Source: Xanthomonas theicola
GTDB lineage: Bacteria; Pseudomonadota; Gammaproteobacteria; Xanthomonadales; Xanthomonadaceae
Assembly (NCBI RefSeq): GCF_014236795.1
Contig: NZ_CP049017.1
Coordinates: forward strand, 3,388,001-3,452,000
Length of the DNA: 64,000 bases
Reading direction: 5' to 3'
A program made the translations under genes and the position numbers. Below the pieces are notes generated by a model. The model had not been told where the DNA came from. It ran no database searches and worked only from the letters and a program-made list of their open reading frames with translations. Positions 1-8,709 of the stretch are shown here, piece after piece. Every line of letters begins with the position of its first letter. Positions within the stretch are counted from its first letter, which is position 1.

Positions 1-856
1 GCAGGTCGCCGGAGGATTCGAGGATGTGGCTGGCGAAACTGTGCCGCAGCATGTGCGGATGCACATGCTTGAACAAGCCCTGGCGCGCGGCCAGCTGCTT
101 GATCCGGATCTGCACCGCGCGCGCCCCGATCGGCGCGCCGCCGCGTCCCGGAAACACTGGCGCCGCGGCGGCGGCCGCGGTCTGCGCGTGCCATTCCAGC
201 AACGCCTTGCGCGCATGCGCGCCGACCGGCACCAGGCGCTGCCGGTTGCCCTTGCCGAGCACGCGGACCAGGCCGCCGGCGACATCCAGATCGCGCCAGC
301 GCAAGGCGCACAGCTCGCTCAGGCGCAGCCCGGAGGAATAGAACAGTTCCAGCAGCGCGCGGTCGCGCAGGCCCAGCGGCGCGTCGGTGGGGACCTCGAC
401 CAGGCGCACCGCCTCATCCGCGTCCAGCACCTGCGGCAGCTTGCGCGGCGCCTTCGGCGCGCGCAGCGCGGCCGCCGGGCTGGCGCCGATGCGGCCATGC
501 CGGAGCAACCACGCATAGAAACTGCGGCACGCCGACAGGCGTCGCTGCAGGCTCTTCGGCGACAGGCCGCGACGGTGCTCGGCCGCAATGAAACGGCGCA
601 GCTGTTCGGCGCCGAGCGCCACTATCTCGCCGCCCGCGTTGTCCGCCGCCCAGGCCGACAACGCGCTCAGGTCGCGGCGGTACGCGTCGAGGGTATGCGC
701 GGACATGCGCCGCTCGACCTGCAGGTAGTCCAGGAAACGGGACGCAGGACCCGGGACGCGGGACGCGGTTTCAACACCGGCGGCATCGACCGACGCGCCG
801 GACTGCGCTTTTCGAGTCACACGTCCCGCGTCCCGCGTCCCGACCTTCGCGTTCAT
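1..856 (-). CDS. xerC: Tyrosine recombinase XerC (3' end outside window)
   Basis: Site-specific tyrosine recombinase that acts with XerD at dif to resolve chromosome dimers. Reading leftwards from 856, the protein has the core-binding domain (start FLDYLQVER) and most of the catalytic domain. It includes the first catalytic arginine region (SSGLRLSELCALRW) and the HPHMLRHSFASH box near base 40. The tyrosine and C-terminus lie beyond base 1. The ATG at 856 overlaps the stop of the DUF484 gene as ATGA, supporting coupled translation. Oddly, the first 40 or so residues before FLDYL are encoded largely by a GGGACGC tandem repeat (bases 738-763 and 823-844), an extension not expected in the family. 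The lptM-dapF-DUF484-xerC order is the one known from many gammaproteobacteria. Confidence 0.93.
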   Translation of the reverse strand, partial: MNAKVGTRDAGRVTRKAQSGASVDAAGVETASRVPGPASRFLDYLQVERRMSAHTLDAYRRDLSALSAWAADNAGGEIVALGAEQLRRFIAAEHRRGLSPKSLQRRLSACRSFYAWLLRHGRIGASPAAALRAPKAPRKLPQVLDADEAVRLVEVPTDAPLGLRDRALLELFYSSGLRLSELCALRWRDLDVAGGLVRVLGKGNRQRLVPVGAHARKALLEWHAQTAAAAAAPVFPGRGGAPIGARAVQIRIKQLAARQGLFKHVHPHMLRHSFASHILESSGDL

Positions 857-1518
857 CGTTGCAGCGCCACCGTCAGCGACTCGCCCATCATGCGCAGGAA
901 CAAGGTACCCATGCCGGGATAGAAACGGTTCGGATCGCGGCTGCCGACCGCGATCAGGCCCAGGCCCGGCAGCGGCAGCAGGGCGCTGGACTGCACCTCT
1001 TCGACGCGGCCGGCGTACAGCAACGCCTGCTTTTCCGGCTGCAGGCGGCCGCAGATCGGCTCGCCGTCCTTCAGGCAGTCGCGGAACGGGGCCAGCTGCG
1101 GATCGTCCTGCGCCAGGATCTGCAGCCATCGCGCCTGTTCCAGCCCGGGCAGCGGCCGCAGCAGCACGATGCTGACCAGATCGCCCTGGAAATCCTCCTG
1201 CAGCGAGGCGGCCATCGCGCGCACGCTGTCGGCGGCGCTGGTCTGCCGCATCAGCGCCAGGGTCAATTGGTGGGTGCGCACCGCCAGGCGCTCGTTGACC
1301 TGGGCGTTGGCCGCCAGGTCCGACAGGCGCCGCGACAGTTCGCGGTTCTTGTCGCGCAGCACTTCCAGCTGGTAGCTCGCCAGCGACGCGGTCGGGCCGT
1401 CGTCGCGCGGTACCACCAGGGTCAGCGCCAGATCGGGAAACTGCTTCAGGAACGCCGGGTGGCGGCGCAGCCATGCGGCGATCTCGTGCGCGCCGATCTT
1501 TTCCTGGGTCTCGCTCAT
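853..1518 (-). CDS. DUF484 family protein
   Basis: A 221-residue protein of the DUF484 family (YigA-like), a GAF-like fold of unknown biochemical role nearly always encoded between dapF and xerC. It opens [21 protein letters not shown], has a helical segment around residues 45-75, then a GAF-type alpha/beta domain ending [15 protein letters not shown]. The start at 1518 overlaps the dapF stop (ATGA) and the stop overlaps the xerC start in the same way, so the three genes are translationally coupled. The frame stays open far upstream into dapF, but that part is only a shadow of dapF. No signal peptide or membrane segment is visible. Family assignment is confident; function is unknown. Confidence 0.9.
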   Translation of the reverse strand: MSETQEKIGAHEIAAWLRRHPAFLKQFPDLALTLVVPRDDGPTASLASYQLEVLRDKNRELSRRLSDLAANAQVNERLAVRTHQLTLALMRQTSAADSVRAMAASLQEDFQGDLVSIVLLRPLPGLEQARWLQILAQDDPQLAPFRDCLKDGEPICGRLQPEKQALLYAGRVEEVQSSALLPLPGLGLIAVGSRDPNRFYPGMGTLFLRMMGESLTVALQR

Positions 1519-2375
1519 CGGATCCACTCCCCATCGAAAACGAACGCGGCCGGCCCGGACATCACCAACTGCGCCTGATCGTGCGGCCAGCGGATGCGCA
1601 GCGCGCCGCCGGGCAGCAACACGCGCACGTCGCGATCCACGCGGCCGCGCTGCATCAGCACCGCCGCGGCCGCGCAGGCGCCGCTGCCGCACGCCAGGGT
1701 CTCGCCGACGCCGCGCTCGTACACGCGCAGACGCAGCCGGCCGCGGTCGATCACCTGAGCGAAGCCGACGTTGACCGAATCGGGAAACGATGCGTGCTGC
1801 TGCAGCAGCGGCCCCAGCCGCTCGACCGGCGCCGCGTCGACCAGGCCCACTTCCAGCACCGCATGCGGATTGCCCATCGACACCGCGCCGAAGCGCACGC
1901 TCTCGCCCTGCAGCGGCAGCAGGTACTCGGCGCGCGCGTGCGGGAAGCCGACCAGCGGCACCTGCTGCGGGGCGAAGCGCGGCACGCCCATCGCCACCGC
2001 GAACTGGCCGTCGACGCCGCGCTCGACACGATGCGACGCGAACGGACTGTCGACGGTGAACGCGTCGCCGCCGGCGGCGCCGTCGCGCACCAGCCACGCG
2101 GCGACGCAGCGCGCGCCGTTGCCGCACTGCCCGGCCAGGCTGCCGTCGGTATTCCAGATGCGATAGCTGGCCACCGCGTCCGCGCTGCGCGGCGCCTCGA
2201 TGGTCAAGATCTGGTCGCAACCGACGCCGAAATGGCGGTCGGCCAGGCGCACCGCCAGGCCGGCGTCCGGGGGCGAGCCGCCGTCGCGCAGGTCGAGCAC
2301 CACGAAATCGTTGCCCGCGCCCTGCATCTTGGAAAAACGCAGGCGCGACGCGGCGTTGGCCTCACTCGTTCCCAT
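1515..2375 (-). CDS. dapF: Diaminopimelate epimerase
   Basis: Cofactor-independent racemase converting LL- to meso-diaminopimelate, the last shared step toward lysine and the peptidoglycan cross-linking residue; cytosolic. Both active-site cysteines are present, in the motifs [12 protein letters not shown] (about residue 85) and [14 protein letters not shown] (about residue 230), with the N-terminal [13 protein letters not shown] signature. Length (286 residues) is close to the family norm of 275-285. I chose the ATG at 2375 ([19 protein letters not shown]) over an upstream in-frame ATG at 2420 because the extra residues are low-complexity and lie inside lptM. The gene overlaps the end of lptM by 14 bases. 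Confidence 0.95.
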   Translation of the reverse strand: MGTSEANAASRLRFSKMQGAGNDFVVLDLRDGGSPPDAGLAVRLADRHFGVGCDQILTIEAPRSADAVASYRIWNTDGSLAGQCGNGARCVAAWLVRDGAAGGDAFTVDSPFASHRVERGVDGQFAVAMGVPRFAPQQVPLVGFPHARAEYLLPLQGESVRFGAVSMGNPHAVLEVGLVDAAPVERLGPLLQQHASFPDSVNVGFAQVIDRGRLRLRVYERGVGETLACGSGACAAAAVLMQRGRVDRDVRVLLPGGALRIRWPHDQAQLVMSGPAAFVFDGEWIR

Positions 2376-2601
2376 CGGTGGGCGCGGGCGTGGTGTCGTC
2401 GACCGGCTGCTGCCGGCCATGGACCGGCTGCGCCTGGCCGGCGGGATCGGTGCTGGCCGGCGGCGTCGCGTCGGGCGCGGCTTCCACCGGAACCGGCTTC
2501 TGCGGCATCACCAGCGGACCTTTGTTGCCGCACCCGGCCAGCGCCAGCAGGGCGGCGCCGAACAGGGCGATACGGATCGGATGACGGGACGATGTGCTCA
2601 T
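2362..2601 (-). CDS. lptM: Small lipoprotein LptM (YifL family)
   Basis: A 79-residue lipoprotein with a signal peptide and lipobox LALAGC (cysteine near residue 25), followed by [10 protein letters not shown], the conserved LptM/YifL signature. LptM is known in E. coli to help the LptD-LptE translocon mature; here the same role is inferred from family and position. The tail after the conserved box is Pro/Ala-rich and probably disordered. It is the first gene of the lptM-dapF-DUF484-xerC unit and overlaps dapF. Confidence 0.87.
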   Translation of the reverse strand: MSTSSRHPIRIALFGAALLALAGCGNKGPLVMPQKPVPVEAAPDATPPASTDPAGQAQPVHGRQQPVDDTTPAPTDGNE

Positions 2602-2669
2602 GCGCCGAAGTATAAGGCCATGAACCGGCTGTGCCGCATGCGGCGCCGCGCGGCGCGTCGAGCGCGCCT

Positions 2670-3053
2670 TCACCCGCGCGGCGGCGGCTCCGGGCGCAGC
2701 CACAGCCACAGCGCCACGCCGCTCATGCAGCCGATCGCCAGCACCTGCACCCACAATCTGTGCACGAGCAGCAGCAGGAGCAGCGCGCACACCGCCATGG
2801 TCAACGTGGCCATCCACTTGCCGCGGCGACTGACCGCGCCGTGCGCTTCCCAGTCGCGGATGCTGGCGCCGAAGCGCGGGTCTTCCAGCAGCCGACGGCG
2901 CAGGCGCTCGGAGCCACGCGAGGCGGCATAGGCCGAGATCAGCACGAACACCGTGGTCGGCAAGCCCGGCACGAAGATGCCGACGATGCCCGTCGCCAGG
3001 CTGACGTAGGCCAACAGCCACCAGGCCCAGCGGAAACGGGAAGGCGATTCCAT
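2670..3053 (-). CDS. DUF454 (YbaN-like) inner-membrane protein
   Basis: 127 residues with the DUF454 pattern: an N-terminal hydrophobic stretch (WWLLAYVSLATGIVGIFVPG), the LPTTVFVLISAYAASRGS segment, an acidic/basic soluble loop (LLEDPRFGASIRDWE) and two closing membrane segments (about residues 80-120). YbaN-family proteins are small inner-membrane proteins of unknown function. The start ATG gives the usual family length. It is transcribed in the same direction as the downstream lptM cluster but separated by about 70 bases, so co-transcription is possible but unproven. Confidence 0.88.
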   Translation of the reverse strand: MESPSRFRWAWWLLAYVSLATGIVGIFVPGLPTTVFVLISAYAASRGSERLRRRLLEDPRFGASIRDWEAHGAVSRRGKWMATLTMAVCALLLLLLVHRLWVQVLAIGCMSGVALWLWLRPEPPPRG

Positions 3054-3105
3054 CGGCGCATCATAAAGCCGAGGGCGAACCCCGACGCGGCGATGCAGCC
3101 CCCCC

Positions 3106-3130
3106 TGTAGGAGCGGCTTCGGCCGCGACC
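3106..3130. repeat. Dispersed palindrome TGTAGGAGCGGC...GCCGCGACC
   Basis: A REP-like intergenic palindrome, GAGCGGCTTCGGCCGCGAC. Near-identical copies occur at 14526, 63233 and 63343 in this window, always between genes. This one lies between two minus-strand genes. Confidence 0.65.
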
Positions 3131-3199
3131 GCCTCCCCCCACCCTCCCCCGCCGACCGGCGCCGCCATCACCGGGAGCGCAGCCGCCCGCGGACAGCGC

Positions 3200-5326
3200 C
3201 TACTCCGCCGCGTGCTGAACGCCCAGCTGGTCCAGCACGAACGCGTACGACTCGGCCTGCTCGCGGTAGCGGCGGAAGCGCCCGGACTTGCCGCCGTGGC
3301 CGGCTTCCATGTTGACCCGGAACACGATCGGCCGGTTGCCGGTGTTGGCGTCGCGCAGCTTGGCCACCCACTTCGCCGGCTCCCAGTACTGCACCTGCGA
3401 ATCCCACAGGCCGGTGCCGACGAACAGCGCCGGGTAGGCCTGGCGCGCCACGTTGTCGTACGGCGAATAGCCGAGCATGTAGTCGTAGTACTTCTTCTGC
3501 TCCGGATTGCCCCACTCGTCGTATTCGTTGGTGGTCAGCGGGATGCTCGGATCGAGCATGGTGGTGACCACGTCGACGAACGGCACCTGCGCCACCAGCA
3601 CCCGGTAGTCCTGCGGCGCCATGTTCGCCACCGCGCCCATCAGCAGCCCGCCGGCGCTGCCGCCGGCCGCGGCGATGCGATCCGCCGCCGCATAGCCCTG
3701 CGCGACCAAGCCGCGGGTCACGTCGATGAAGTCGGTGAAGGTGTTCTTCTTGTGGAGCAGTTTGCCCCGGTCGTACCAGTCGCGGCCCATCTCCTGGCCG
3801 CCGCGGATGTGCGCGATGGCGTAGACCACGCCGCGGTCGAGCAGGCTGACCACCGGCAGGTTGAAGTTGGGATCGGTGGACATGCCGTAACTGCCGTAGG
3901 CGTACTGGTACAGCGCCGCGGTGCCGTCCTTCTTGAAGCCCTTCCTGTACACCAGCGACACCGGCACCTTGACCCCATCGCGCGTAGTCACCCACACGCG
4001 CTCGGTCCGGTACTTGCCGGCGTCGTAGCCGAGCACCGGCTGCTGCTTGAGCAGCCGGCGCTCGCCGGTGCCGGTATTGAGTTCATAGGTGGTGGCCGGC
4101 GTGGTCAGGGAGGTGTAGCCGTAGCGCAGCCACGGCGTGTCCGGCTCGGGATTGACCGACAGGCCCATCGAATACGCCGGCTCGTCGGCCTTGACGTACT
4201 CCTCCTTGCCGTCGGCGAAGTGCAGGCGGATCCGCTCCAGGCCATCGGAACGCTCGGCGATCGCGGTGAAGCCGTCGAACAGTTCGAAGCCGTCGATGAA
4301 CACCGTTTCGTCGTAGGGCAGCCAGGGTTGCCATTGCGCACGCGCGGTGGCGCCGTCGGGCGCGGTCATCAGCGCGTAGTTCTTGGCCTTCCAGTTGGTG
4401 CGGATCACCCAGCGCCCGTCGAAGTGGTCGGCGCCGTACTCGACGTCGCGCTCGCGCGGCGCCAGCACGGTGAAATGCCGCGGATCGGCGGCCGGCGCGT
4501 AGCGCTGCTCCGAGGACACCGTGCTTTCCAGGCCGATGACGATGTACTTGTCGTCGCGGGTGCGGCCCAGGCCCATGTAGAAACTGTCGTCCTTTTCCTC
4601 GTAGACCAACGCGTCCTGCGCGGCCGGCGTGCCCAGCACGTGCTTCTTGACCCGCACGGTGAGCAGCGTTTCCGGGTCGTTCTCGACGTAGAACAGGGTC
4701 TGGTTGTCGTCGGCCCAGACCACCTCGGGGGAGACGCCCGGCACGCGGTCGGCGTAGACCTCGCCGGTGTCCAGGTTCTTGAAGCGCACCACGTACTGGC
4801 GGCGGCCGACGTCGTCCTCGGTCCAGGCCAGAATGCGGTTGTCCTGGCTGACCACCGCCTCGCCCAGGCTGAAATACCCCTTGCCGGCGGCCATCGCGTT
4901 GACGTCGAGCAGGATTTCCTCCACCGCGTCCATGCCGCCCTTGCGCCGCGCGTGCACCGGGTGGTCCTTGCCGCTCTCGAAGCGGGTGTAGTACCAGTAG
5001 CCGCGCTCGCGATACGGCACGCTGCTGTCGTCCTGCTTGATGCGCCCGACGATCTCCGCGTACAGCGTGTCCTCCAGCGGCTTGAGCGGCTTCAGCACCC
5101 GGTCGGCGTAGGCGTTCTCGGCATTGAGGTAGGCCAGCATCCGCGGGTTTTCGCGCTTGTCGTCGCGCAGCCAGTAATAGTCGTCCTGGCGGGCGGCGCC
5201 GAACGGCGCGGTGACCGTGTGCGGCCGCTTGGCCGGATGCGGCGGGGTGGCGTCGATGGCGAGGGCCGAAGCGAAGGGCGAAGTCATGAGCAGGAGGAAG
5301 CTCGCTAGCAAGGGACGGTGCTGCAT
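3200..5326 (-). CDS. Secreted prolyl oligopeptidase family peptidase (oligopeptidase B type)
   Basis: 708-residue S9A serine peptidase. A signal peptide (MQHRPLLASFLLLMTSPFASALA) predicts export to the periplasm. It is followed by a seven-bladed propeller region and a C-terminal alpha/beta-hydrolase domain. Catalytic residues visible are Ser in AAAGGSAGGLLMG, Asp in TGLWDSQVQYWEP and His in EAGHGGKSGR, the arrangement of oligopeptidase B (PtrB), which cuts after basic residues in short peptides. The region RGGQEMGRDWY is also typical. The start at 5326 is chosen because the signal peptide begins there; an upstream in-frame ATG at 5566 would overlap the divergent aminotransferase. A second S9A enzyme is encoded at 8710-10863. 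Confidence 0.92.
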   Translation of the reverse strand: MQHRPLLASFLLLMTSPFASALAIDATPPHPAKRPHTVTAPFGAARQDDYYWLRDDKRENPRMLAYLNAENAYADRVLKPLKPLEDTLYAEIVGRIKQDDSSVPYRERGYWYYTRFESGKDHPVHARRKGGMDAVEEILLDVNAMAAGKGYFSLGEAVVSQDNRILAWTEDDVGRRQYVVRFKNLDTGEVYADRVPGVSPEVVWADDNQTLFYVENDPETLLTVRVKKHVLGTPAAQDALVYEEKDDSFYMGLGRTRDDKYIVIGLESTVSSEQRYAPAADPRHFTVLAPRERDVEYGADHFDGRWVIRTNWKAKNYALMTAPDGATARAQWQPWLPYDETVFIDGFELFDGFTAIAERSDGLERIRLHFADGKEEYVKADEPAYSMGLSVNPEPDTPWLRYGYTSLTTPATTYELNTGTGERRLLKQQPVLGYDAGKYRTERVWVTTRDGVKVPVSLVYRKGFKKDGTAALYQYAYGSYGMSTDPNFNLPVVSLLDRGVVYAIAHIRGGQEMGRDWYDRGKLLHKKNTFTDFIDVTRGLVAQGYAAADRIAAAGGSAGGLLMGAVANMAPQDYRVLVAQVPFVDVVTTMLDPSIPLTTNEYDEWGNPEQKKYYDYMLGYSPYDNVARQAYPALFVGTGLWDSQVQYWEPAKWVAKLRDANTGNRPIVFRVNMEAGHGGKSGRFRRYREQAESYAFVLDQLGVQHAAE

Positions 5327-5493
5327 CCAATGGGGCTCCGGCGGCGGAAACGCAACTGAGGACGCGCCGCCCGGGCCGGGAGGCGGCAGGCATGCGGCGC
5401 AGCGCCGCACGGTACCGGGCGAGTCTCCGCGCAACGCCGCATCCTGGCAAGCGCGCAACGGCATCGTGCGGCGCGCTCCTCTATGATCGGGCC

Positions 5494-6735
5494 ATGGCCA
5501 CCGTCCCGACCGAATCGCACGCCGCGCCGCCAGGCTACAGCCAGCGCAGCCGCGACATCGCGCCATTCCATGTGATGGCGCTGCTGGCCCGCGCCAACGA
5601 GCTGGAACACGCCGGCCACGATGTGATCCACCTGGAGATCGGCGAACCGGACTTCACCAGCGCCGCGCCGATCGTCGCCGCAGGCCAGGCCGCACTGGCA
5701 GCCGGCCACACCCGTTACACCGCCGCGCGTGGGCTGCCGGCGCTGCGCGAAGCGCTGGCCGGATTCTACCGGCAGCGCCACGACGTGGACCTGGACCCGG
5801 CGCGGATCATGGTCACCCCCGGCGGCTCCGGCGCACTGCTGCTGGCCACCGCGCTGCTGGTCGATCCGGGCAAGCATTGGCTGCTGGCAGACCCCAGCTA
5901 CCCGTGCAACCGGCAGTTCCTGCGCCTGGTCGAAGGCGGCGCGCAGTTGGTGCCGGTCGGCCCGGACAGCCGCTATCAGTTGACGCCGGCCTTGCTGGAC
6001 CGACACTGGAACGCCCACAGCGTCGGCGCGCTGGTCGCCTCGCCGGCCAACCCGACCGGCACGCTGCTGGACCGCGCCGAACTGGCGGCGCTGGCACAGG
6101 CGCTGCGCGCACGCGGCGGCCACCTGGTGGTCGACGAGATCTACCACGGACTCAGCTACGGCATCGACGCGCCCAGCGTGCTCGAGGTCGACGACGAGGC
6201 CTACGTGCTCAACAGTTTCTCCAAGTACTTCGGCATGACCGGCTGGCGCCTGGGCTGGCTGGTGGCCCCGCGCGCGGCGGTGGCGTCGCTGGAGAAGCTG
6301 GCGCAGAACCTGTACATCAGCGCCTCGAGCATCGCCCAGCACGCGGCGCTGGCCTGTTTCCGCCCCGACACGCTGCAGATCCTGGAAGCGCGCCGCGCCG
6401 AATTCGCGCAGCGCCGCGACTACCTGCTGCCGGCGCTGCGCGCGCTCGGCTTCCGCATCGAGGTCGAGCCGCAGGGCGCGTTCTACCTGTACGCCGACGT
6501 CAGCGCCTTCACCGACGACGCGCAGACGTTCTGCGCGCACTTCCTAGAAACCGAGTACGTGGCGTTCACCCCGGGCGTGGACTTCGGCCAGCACCGCGCA
6601 CGCCAGCATGTGCGCATCGCCTATACGCAGAGCCTGCCGCGGCTGCAGGAAGCGGCGGCACGGATCGCGCGCGGGCTGGAGCACTGGCAGGACTCGGCAC
6701 CAAGCTTGGGCTCAGGCGCCAACGCGAGCGGCTGA
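5494..6735 (+). CDS. Class I/II PLP-dependent aminotransferase
   Basis: 413-residue fold-type I aminotransferase of the aspartate-aminotransferase superfamily. Visible landmarks are HLEIGEPDF at the N-terminus, the SPANPTGT motif (Asn contacts pyridine O3), HLVVDEIYHGLSY (Asp binds the pyridine nitrogen), the PLP-binding lysine in NSFSKYFGMTGWRLGW and the C-terminal arginine region HVRIAYTQS. Substrate cannot be told from sequence alone; the family includes aspartate, alanine and aromatic aminotransferases. It is divergent from the peptidase gene at 3200-5326. I chose ATG 5494 because an upstream extension to 5392 is compositionally unlike the protein. Confidence 0.9.
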   Translation: MATVPTESHAAPPGYSQRSRDIAPFHVMALLARANELEHAGHDVIHLEIGEPDFTSAAPIVAAGQAALAAGHTRYTAARGLPALREALAGFYRQRHDVDLDPARIMVTPGGSGALLLATALLVDPGKHWLLADPSYPCNRQFLRLVEGGAQLVPVGPDSRYQLTPALLDRHWNAHSVGALVASPANPTGTLLDRAELAALAQALRARGGHLVVDEIYHGLSYGIDAPSVLEVDDEAYVLNSFSKYFGMTGWRLGWLVAPRAAVASLEKLAQNLYISASSIAQHAALACFRPDTLQILEARRAEFAQRRDYLLPALRALGFRIEVEPQGAFYLYADVSAFTDDAQTFCAHFLETEYVAFTPGVDFGQHRARQHVRIAYTQSLPRLQEAAARIARGLEHWQDSAPSLGSGANASG

Positions 6736-7008
6736 GCGCCGTTCGGCTTAGGGGGCCGACAGGTTCCGAGCAAGAAAGGTCGGCCTTCCACGGTGCGCGC
6801 GGCACAGCGCAACCGTCTTGACGGGGCGATTGCAGAGATGTACAAGCGAATTTGGTGGACAGGCGGCGCCGCGCAAACGCGCGTCTCGACCAAGGCGACA
6901 TGAGCGCGCCAGTCAAATCGCCAGGACTGGCGCGGATGCGCTGTGTGATGGAATGACATCGCGTACCACGCTAGCACACGAAATTCGACTTTTCATACAG
7001 GGAACATC

Positions 7009-7562
7009 ATGAAGAATTTCATCAAGTTCGGCATCACCATATCGGTTCTTTGCTACGCAACCCTTACCATAGCGCAGGAACCAACAGCGTCTGGCGGCAA
7101 CGGTCTTGCACTGGACCAGAGACTCATCGACCAGTTGACCGCACCGATCAAGTCGCGCGCGGATTTGCGTGGTTACTTGGCTGCCGTGCCTGCAGACTCC
7201 CCGTTACGCCGATTGACGCCGGGGGCGAGGAAGCGATTCATCGATAGCCTGGTCTTTTCCCCCAGCGGCCTGGCCAGCTACTCCTACGAAGACATCGCCT
7301 CGGAACTGACGGCAGTATGAAGCCTACAAGCTCATGATGTTGTTCGGACAGCAAGCGACGATCCGCTCGGTCCCAGGCATCAGGCAACCGGACGCGATCA
7401 GCAAGGCCGTGATGTCCGTTGTCCGCGCACGCTCGGACATTCCCGCCAGCGATGAAAGCCCATGGCAGCCGCTACCGGTGGACTATGCAGGACTACGAGT
7501 GCCGGAGCAGAGCCACCTGCGTCGAGAGCCTCGGCAAGATATGCATCGGCAGTAACTGCTGA
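7009..7562 (+). pseudogene. Secreted Cys-tailed protein broken by two frame changes
   Basis: The first frame (7009-7320) begins with a signal peptide (MKNFIKFGITISVLCYATLTIAQ cleaved after IAQ) behind an AGGGA ribosome site, and stops at ELTAV. One base out of frame the protein-like sequence resumes at once (YEAYKLMMLFGQQATI) and runs to about 7481. It then continues in the third frame as QDYECRSRATCVESLG and KICIGSNC, ending at TGA 7562 with four cysteines. Joined, this would be a secreted protein of about 180 residues. The breaks are not in homopolymers, so sequencing error is not the obvious cause. I do not recognise the family. An alternative is that 7009-7320 is a complete 103-residue secreted protein. 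Confidence 0.5.
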
Positions 7563-7677
7563 CGGATGTCCGCAAAACGCTACGATGCTCGACAGGCCCG
7601 ATCCGGCGATGCATTCACCGCAGATCCTGCGCATGCTCGCTGGCACACGCTTTTGCCATATTGCCGGAGGTCCTTGC

Positions 7678-8661
7678 ATGTCGATCCACTGCCGGTCCCG
7701 CGTCCGCGTCCGCGTACTGGTCCTTGTCGCGTTGCTGTGCAGTGCCAACGCGGGCCGGGCAGCGCCCTCGGCAGCGGCATTGCAGGATGCATACGTCCGC
7801 CTGGTCGCACTCGACCAGGCGACTTTGGATGATGCACGGGAACAGCGAGTGACACGTCTGCGCGATGCGTATGCACGCGATTTCGCACCCTTGATCCGAT
7901 CGGCAGACCTGCAAACTGCATCCGCGCCCAAACTGGACGTACTGATGCGCGCCACGCAACGGCTCGCCTACTACAGCGACGATCCGCAATACCTGGAGGA
8001 CATGGCGAGCGTGGTGCAGCGATTGGGGCCAAGCATCGCACCCGACGCGGTGAAGATATACCACGCTTCGCTCATCCAGTTCCGCCGCTTCGACCAGGTC
8101 AGGCAATTGGCCTTGCAGCATCCGGACGTAGCCTTGGAGTCGGTGCCGCGCGTCGTCGCGGCGCCACCGCCGGCCAGACCCAATGCCTATGTGATGGAGA
8201 CGCGCCAACGACAGCTGCGCGAGATCGAGATCCCGCTGCACGACGCCACACTGATCGCGGTTGTGCATCCGCATTGCGGCTTCTCGCGCAGGGCCATGGA
8301 TGCTCTTCGAGGGAGTCCGCTGCTGCAGGGCCTTACAGTGCGATGGATCGCCCCGGTGGGCAGACGCATCGACTACGACGTATTCGTCGAATGGAATGCC
8401 GCGCATGCTGATCAATCGATCGTGCTGGCACGCAGGACGGCCGATTGGCCGATGATCGACGACTGGGCGACACCGACCTTCTATCTGCTGCGCAACGGCA
8501 AGCTGGTCGCGCATTTCAGTGGCTGGCCGAAGGACGGCAACCAGGAGCTGCTGCTGGAACTCGGCCGCAACCTTGACCCCCGACGCAAGCCTGAACCGGA
8601 TGCGCCCTTGCCTGCTGGCCGCACCGACGCGGCAAGAACGGTCGAGCCGGGCAACAGGTGA
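7678..8661 (+). CDS. Secreted thioredoxin-fold protein with a CGFS motif
   Basis: 327 residues. The start at 7678 follows GGAGG and opens a signal peptide (MSIHCRSRVRVRVLVLVALL then CSANAGRAAP), predicting a periplasmic or secreted protein. Residues about 30-150 are helical. From about 195 the sequence (ATLIAVVHPHCGFSRRAMDAL) matches a thioredoxin-like strand and active site, but with one cysteine (CGFS), the motif otherwise typical of monothiol glutaredoxins. A cis-proline segment (WATPTFYLLRNGKLV) lies near residue 275. A redox or metal-linked role is inferred. It follows the broken secreted gene at 7009-7562 and may have acted with it. The exact family is not recognised. Confidence 0.75.
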   Translation: MSIHCRSRVRVRVLVLVALLCSANAGRAAPSAAALQDAYVRLVALDQATLDDAREQRVTRLRDAYARDFAPLIRSADLQTASAPKLDVLMRATQRLAYYSDDPQYLEDMASVVQRLGPSIAPDAVKIYHASLIQFRRFDQVRQLALQHPDVALESVPRVVAAPPPARPNAYVMETRQRQLREIEIPLHDATLIAVVHPHCGFSRRAMDALRGSPLLQGLTVRWIAPVGRRIDYDVFVEWNAAHADQSIVLARRTADWPMIDDWATPTFYLLRNGKLVAHFSGWPKDGNQELLLELGRNLDPRRKPEPDAPLPAGRTDAARTVEPGNR

Positions 8662-8667
8662 CTGCGT

Positions 8668-8706
8668 CGGCGCCGCCGCCGATCATGCGGCTCGACGGCG
8701 GCGCCG
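8668..8706. terminator. Hairpin between convergent genes
   Basis: Perfect 11-bp inverted repeat (8668-8678 with 8696-8706, CGGCGCCGCCG arm) between the thioredoxin-fold gene and the convergent S9 peptidase. No U-tract follows, so a terminator role is only suggested. Confidence 0.35.
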
Positions 8707-8709
8707 CGC

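Noticed and set aside
859..5308. Long open frames on the plus strand across xerC, dapF and the peptidase gene
   Set aside because: They are antisense shadows caused by high GC; their translations are Arg/Ala/Gln-rich with no domains, whereas the minus-strand frames carry clear motifs.
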